From Actinomycetota bacterium (GTDB taxonomy: Bacteria > Actinomycetota > Acidimicrobiia > Acidimicrobiales > Ilumatobacteraceae): a DNA stretch of 11,083 nt. The position numbers were made by a program, and so were the translations under genes. Below the pieces are notes generated by a model. That model was not told where the DNA came from. It saw only the letters and a list, made by a program, of their open reading frames with translations, and did not search any database. Shown here piece after piece: positions 9,602 to 11,083 of this stretch (positions are counted from its first letter, which is position 1; every line of letters starts with the position of its first letter). The stretch lies in NCBI GenBank assembly GCA_018882725.1, contig VERK01000053.1, forward strand, positions 1 to 11,083, in the 5' to 3' direction.

Positions 9602-9629
9602 CTGAGGGCCCGGGCAACCGGGCCCTCAG
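9602..9629. terminator. Perfect 12-bp hairpin with GCAA loop, probable shared (bidirectional) terminator
   Basis: CTGAGGGCCCGG, loop GCAA, CCGGGCCCTCAG: 12 uninterrupted pairs, with possible wobble pairs extending the base. It lies 24 bases after the lipoprotein stop, and the plus strand continues TGCTTTCT, a weak U tract. The minus-strand YczE-like gene ends inside the right arm (stop at 9626-9628), so the same inverted repeat could also end ahcY-yczE transcription, though its minus-strand flank lacks a U run. Confidence 0.8.
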
Positions 9630-10237
9630 TGCTTTCTCACCTCGACGGTGACACTTGGCCGCTTGTCGAAACGTGGCAGGAACCTCTGCACCAACGGTCC
9701 GATCCCAAAGGTGAAGGCGATGGTTCCGAGACCGACCGGTCCACCCAAAGCAACACCCGCGATCAACACCGTGATCTCCACACCGGTGCGCGCGAGTCGA
9801 ATACTGATTCCGCGCTCCGACAGTCCGAGCATCAGTCCGTCTCGTGGACCCGGACCGAGACCTGCGCCGATGTAGAGCGCCGAGCCGAGTGCGACGATCA
9901 GTAGACCCGCGACCATGAGTCCGAGTCGGCCCACGATGTGATCAGGATGCCCCACGATCGGTTTGGTCAGATTCACCACCAGTCCGATCTCGATGGCATT
10001 CAGGATCGTTCCCAAACCGGGCTTCTGTTTCAGGGGAATCCAGAGCAACAGCAGCAACACGCCGACACCGATGATCACATTGCCGATCGGAACGTCGAGC
10101 TTCTCGGACAGACCCTTGTGGAACACGTCCCACGGGGCCAGTCCGAGTTCGGCCCGGATGAAGAAGGTGATCCCGAGCCCGAACAAGAAGAGCCCGGCCA
10201 CGCACCGGACGATTCGTTCGGGGAACGAGACGCGCAT
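9626..10237 (-). CDS. YczE/YitT-like integral membrane protein
   Basis: 203 residues from the ATG at 10237. Very hydrophobic, with about five to six membrane segments (around 10-28, 50-69, 77-92, 103-126, 151-166 and 168-184). The motif GLAPWDVFHKGLSE near the first loop is typical of the YczE family. The two halves are similar: GLAPWDVFHKGLSE...GLGTILNAIEIG (about residues 32-85) and GLGPGPRDGLMLGLSE...GLGTIAFTFGIG (about 126-180), an internal duplication. Function is unknown in most bacteria; transport is a guess. Its ATG overlaps the TGA of ahcY by one base (TGATG), so translation is probably coupled to ahcY. The open frame continues upstream, but that part is antisense to nothing useful and merely out of frame with ahcY, so this ATG is preferred. 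The stop codon lies inside the terminator hairpin. Confidence 0.85.
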   Translation of the reverse strand: MRVSFPERIVRCVAGLFLFGLGITFFIRAELGLAPWDVFHKGLSEKLDVPIGNVIIGVGVLLLLLWIPLKQKPGLGTILNAIEIGLVVNLTKPIVGHPDHIVGRLGLMVAGLLIVALGSALYIGAGLGPGPRDGLMLGLSERGISIRLARTGVEITVLIAGVALGGPVGLGTIAFTFGIGPLVQRFLPRFDKRPSVTVEVRKH

Positions 10238-11083
10238 CAGTAGCGGTAGTGATCGGGCTTGAAGGGGCCCGATGGGTTGACTCCGAGGTAGTCGGCCTGT
10301 TCGTCGGTCAACTTGGTGAGCTTCACGCCCAGGGCATCGAGGTGCAGTGACGCCACCTTCTCGTCGAGGTGCTTGGGCAGCACGTACACACCGAGTGGGT
10401 ACTTCGACAGGTTGTTGAACAACTCGATCTGCGCGATCACCTGATTGGAGAACGAACACGACATCACAAAACTCGGGTGGCCGGTCGCGCAACCGAGGTT
10501 CACCAGTCGACCCTCGGCCAACACGATGATCGAATGGCCGTCGGGGAACGACCATAGATCGGTGCCGGGCTTCAGCTCGTCACGGGTCGCACCGCTGCGC
10601 GCCAGGCCGGCCATGTCGATCTCCGAGTCGAAGTGGCCGATGTTGCACACGATTGCGTTGTGCTTCATCTTCTCCATGTGCTCGACCGTGATGATGTGGT
10701 CGTTGCCGGTGGCTGACACGAAGATGTCGGCGGTACGGCTGACCTCATCGAGGGTCGTGACCTGGTAACCCTCCATCGCGGCCTGGAGTGCGTTGATCGG
10801 ATCGATCTCGGTGACGATCACGCGAGCACCCTGGCCACTCAATGCTTGAGCGCACCCCTTACCCACGTCACCGTAGCCACACACCACTGCGACCTTGCCG
10901 GCCAACATCACGTCGGTCGCGCGGCAGATCGCATCGACGAGCGAGTGACGGCAGCCGTACAGGTTGTCGAACTTCGACTTGGTGACCGAGTCGTTCACGT
11001 TGATGGCCGGGAAGAGCAACTCGCCGCGCTCGTGCATCTTGTAGAGGCGCATCACGCCGGTGGTGGTTTCCTCGGTGACACCA
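10237..11083 (-). CDS. ahcY: Adenosylhomocysteinase (S-adenosyl-L-homocysteine hydrolase), 5' end cut by window edge
   Basis: NAD-dependent cytosolic enzyme that splits S-adenosylhomocysteine into homocysteine and adenosine, keeping methyltransferases free of product inhibition and feeding methionine regeneration. The C-terminal 281 residues are present, out of the roughly 480-490 usual for actinobacteria; the N-terminal part lies beyond base 11083. Visible marks: GVTEETTTGV at the edge, FPAINVNDSVTKSKFDNLYG, the NAD-binding GYGDVGKG, EIDPINALQAAMEGY, SATGNDHI, CNIGHFDSEIDM, NLGCATGHPSFVMS and the conserved C-terminus KPDHYRY, whose Lys and Tyr reach the NAD of the neighbouring subunit in known structures. 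A GTG at 11055 would be an internal codon, not the start. The stop overlaps the start of the YczE-like gene. The call is essentially certain. Confidence 0.98.
   Translation of the reverse strand, partial: GVTEETTTGVMRLYKMHERGELLFPAINVNDSVTKSKFDNLYGCRHSLVDAICRATDVMLAGKVAVVCGYGDVGKGCAQALSGQGARVIVTEIDPINALQAAMEGYQVTTLDEVSRTADIFVSATGNDHIITVEHMEKMKHNAIVCNIGHFDSEIDMAGLARSGATRDELKPGTDLWSFPDGHSIIVLAEGRLVNLGCATGHPSFVMSCSFSNQVIAQIELFNNLSKYPLGVYVLPKHLDEKVASLHLDALGVKLTKLTDEQADYLGVNPSGPFKPDHYRY

Noticed and set aside
10238..10555. N-terminal extension of the YczE-like gene up to 10555
   Set aside because: It overlaps conserved ahcY codons in another frame and is hydrophilic, Arg/Pro-rich. The membrane protein proper begins at the ATG overlapping the ahcY stop.

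Overview
The window is GC-rich bacterial DNA that looks like an actinobacterium, probably of the class Acidimicrobiia. That class placement is inference. It rests on an actinobacterial type of SecA with an Ala-rich tail, a secreted lipoprotein whose head resembles DUF6777 and that carries Thr/Ala/Pro-rich linkers, and a gene order recalling the ahcY to secA block of mycobacteria. I see no tRNA, rRNA, insertion sequence, phage gene or CRISPR array, and no gene-free gap longer than about 200 bases.

Layout, left to right. (1) 1-2712, minus: secA, lacking only its extreme C-terminus at the window edge. (2) 2799-3443, plus: a HAD-superfamily hydrolase, divergent from secA. (3) 3398-4054, minus: a ComF-family phosphoribosyltransferase whose 3' end overlaps the HAD gene by 46 bases. 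(4) 4101-5567, minus: a type-B carboxylesterase 46 bases upstream of comF and probably co-transcribed with it. (5) A divergent intergenic region of about 180 bases. (6) 5750-9577, plus: a giant secreted lipoprotein of 1275 residues that occupies over a third of the window. (7) 9602-9629: a perfect 12-bp hairpin with a GCAA loop, lying between two convergent genes. (8) 9626-10237, minus: a YczE/YitT-like membrane protein. (9) 10237-11082, minus: the C-terminal 281 residues of ahcY (S-adenosylhomocysteine hydrolase), whose stop codon overlaps the next start codon by one base (TGATG).

The most unusual object is the giant lipoprotein. It has a lipobox signal peptide, a DUF6777-like head, a DQPGGG tandem-repeat hinge, nine Trp-rich modules of 51-59 residues each starting and ending with Cys, and then three beta-sandwich-like domains separated by Thr-rich linkers. 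I know of no described protein with this architecture. It reads as a long, disulfide-stabilised, lipid-anchored cell-surface stalk or adhesin/binding protein.

The minus-strand genes ahcY, comF and secA are in the same order as in the Mycobacterium tuberculosis block sahH-tmk-mtrA-mtrB-lpqB-Rv3243c-comF-hpf-secA1. Here tmk, mtrA, mtrB, lpqB and hpf are absent from between them. The giant lipoprotein, the esterase, the YczE-like gene and the HAD gene occupy those positions instead.
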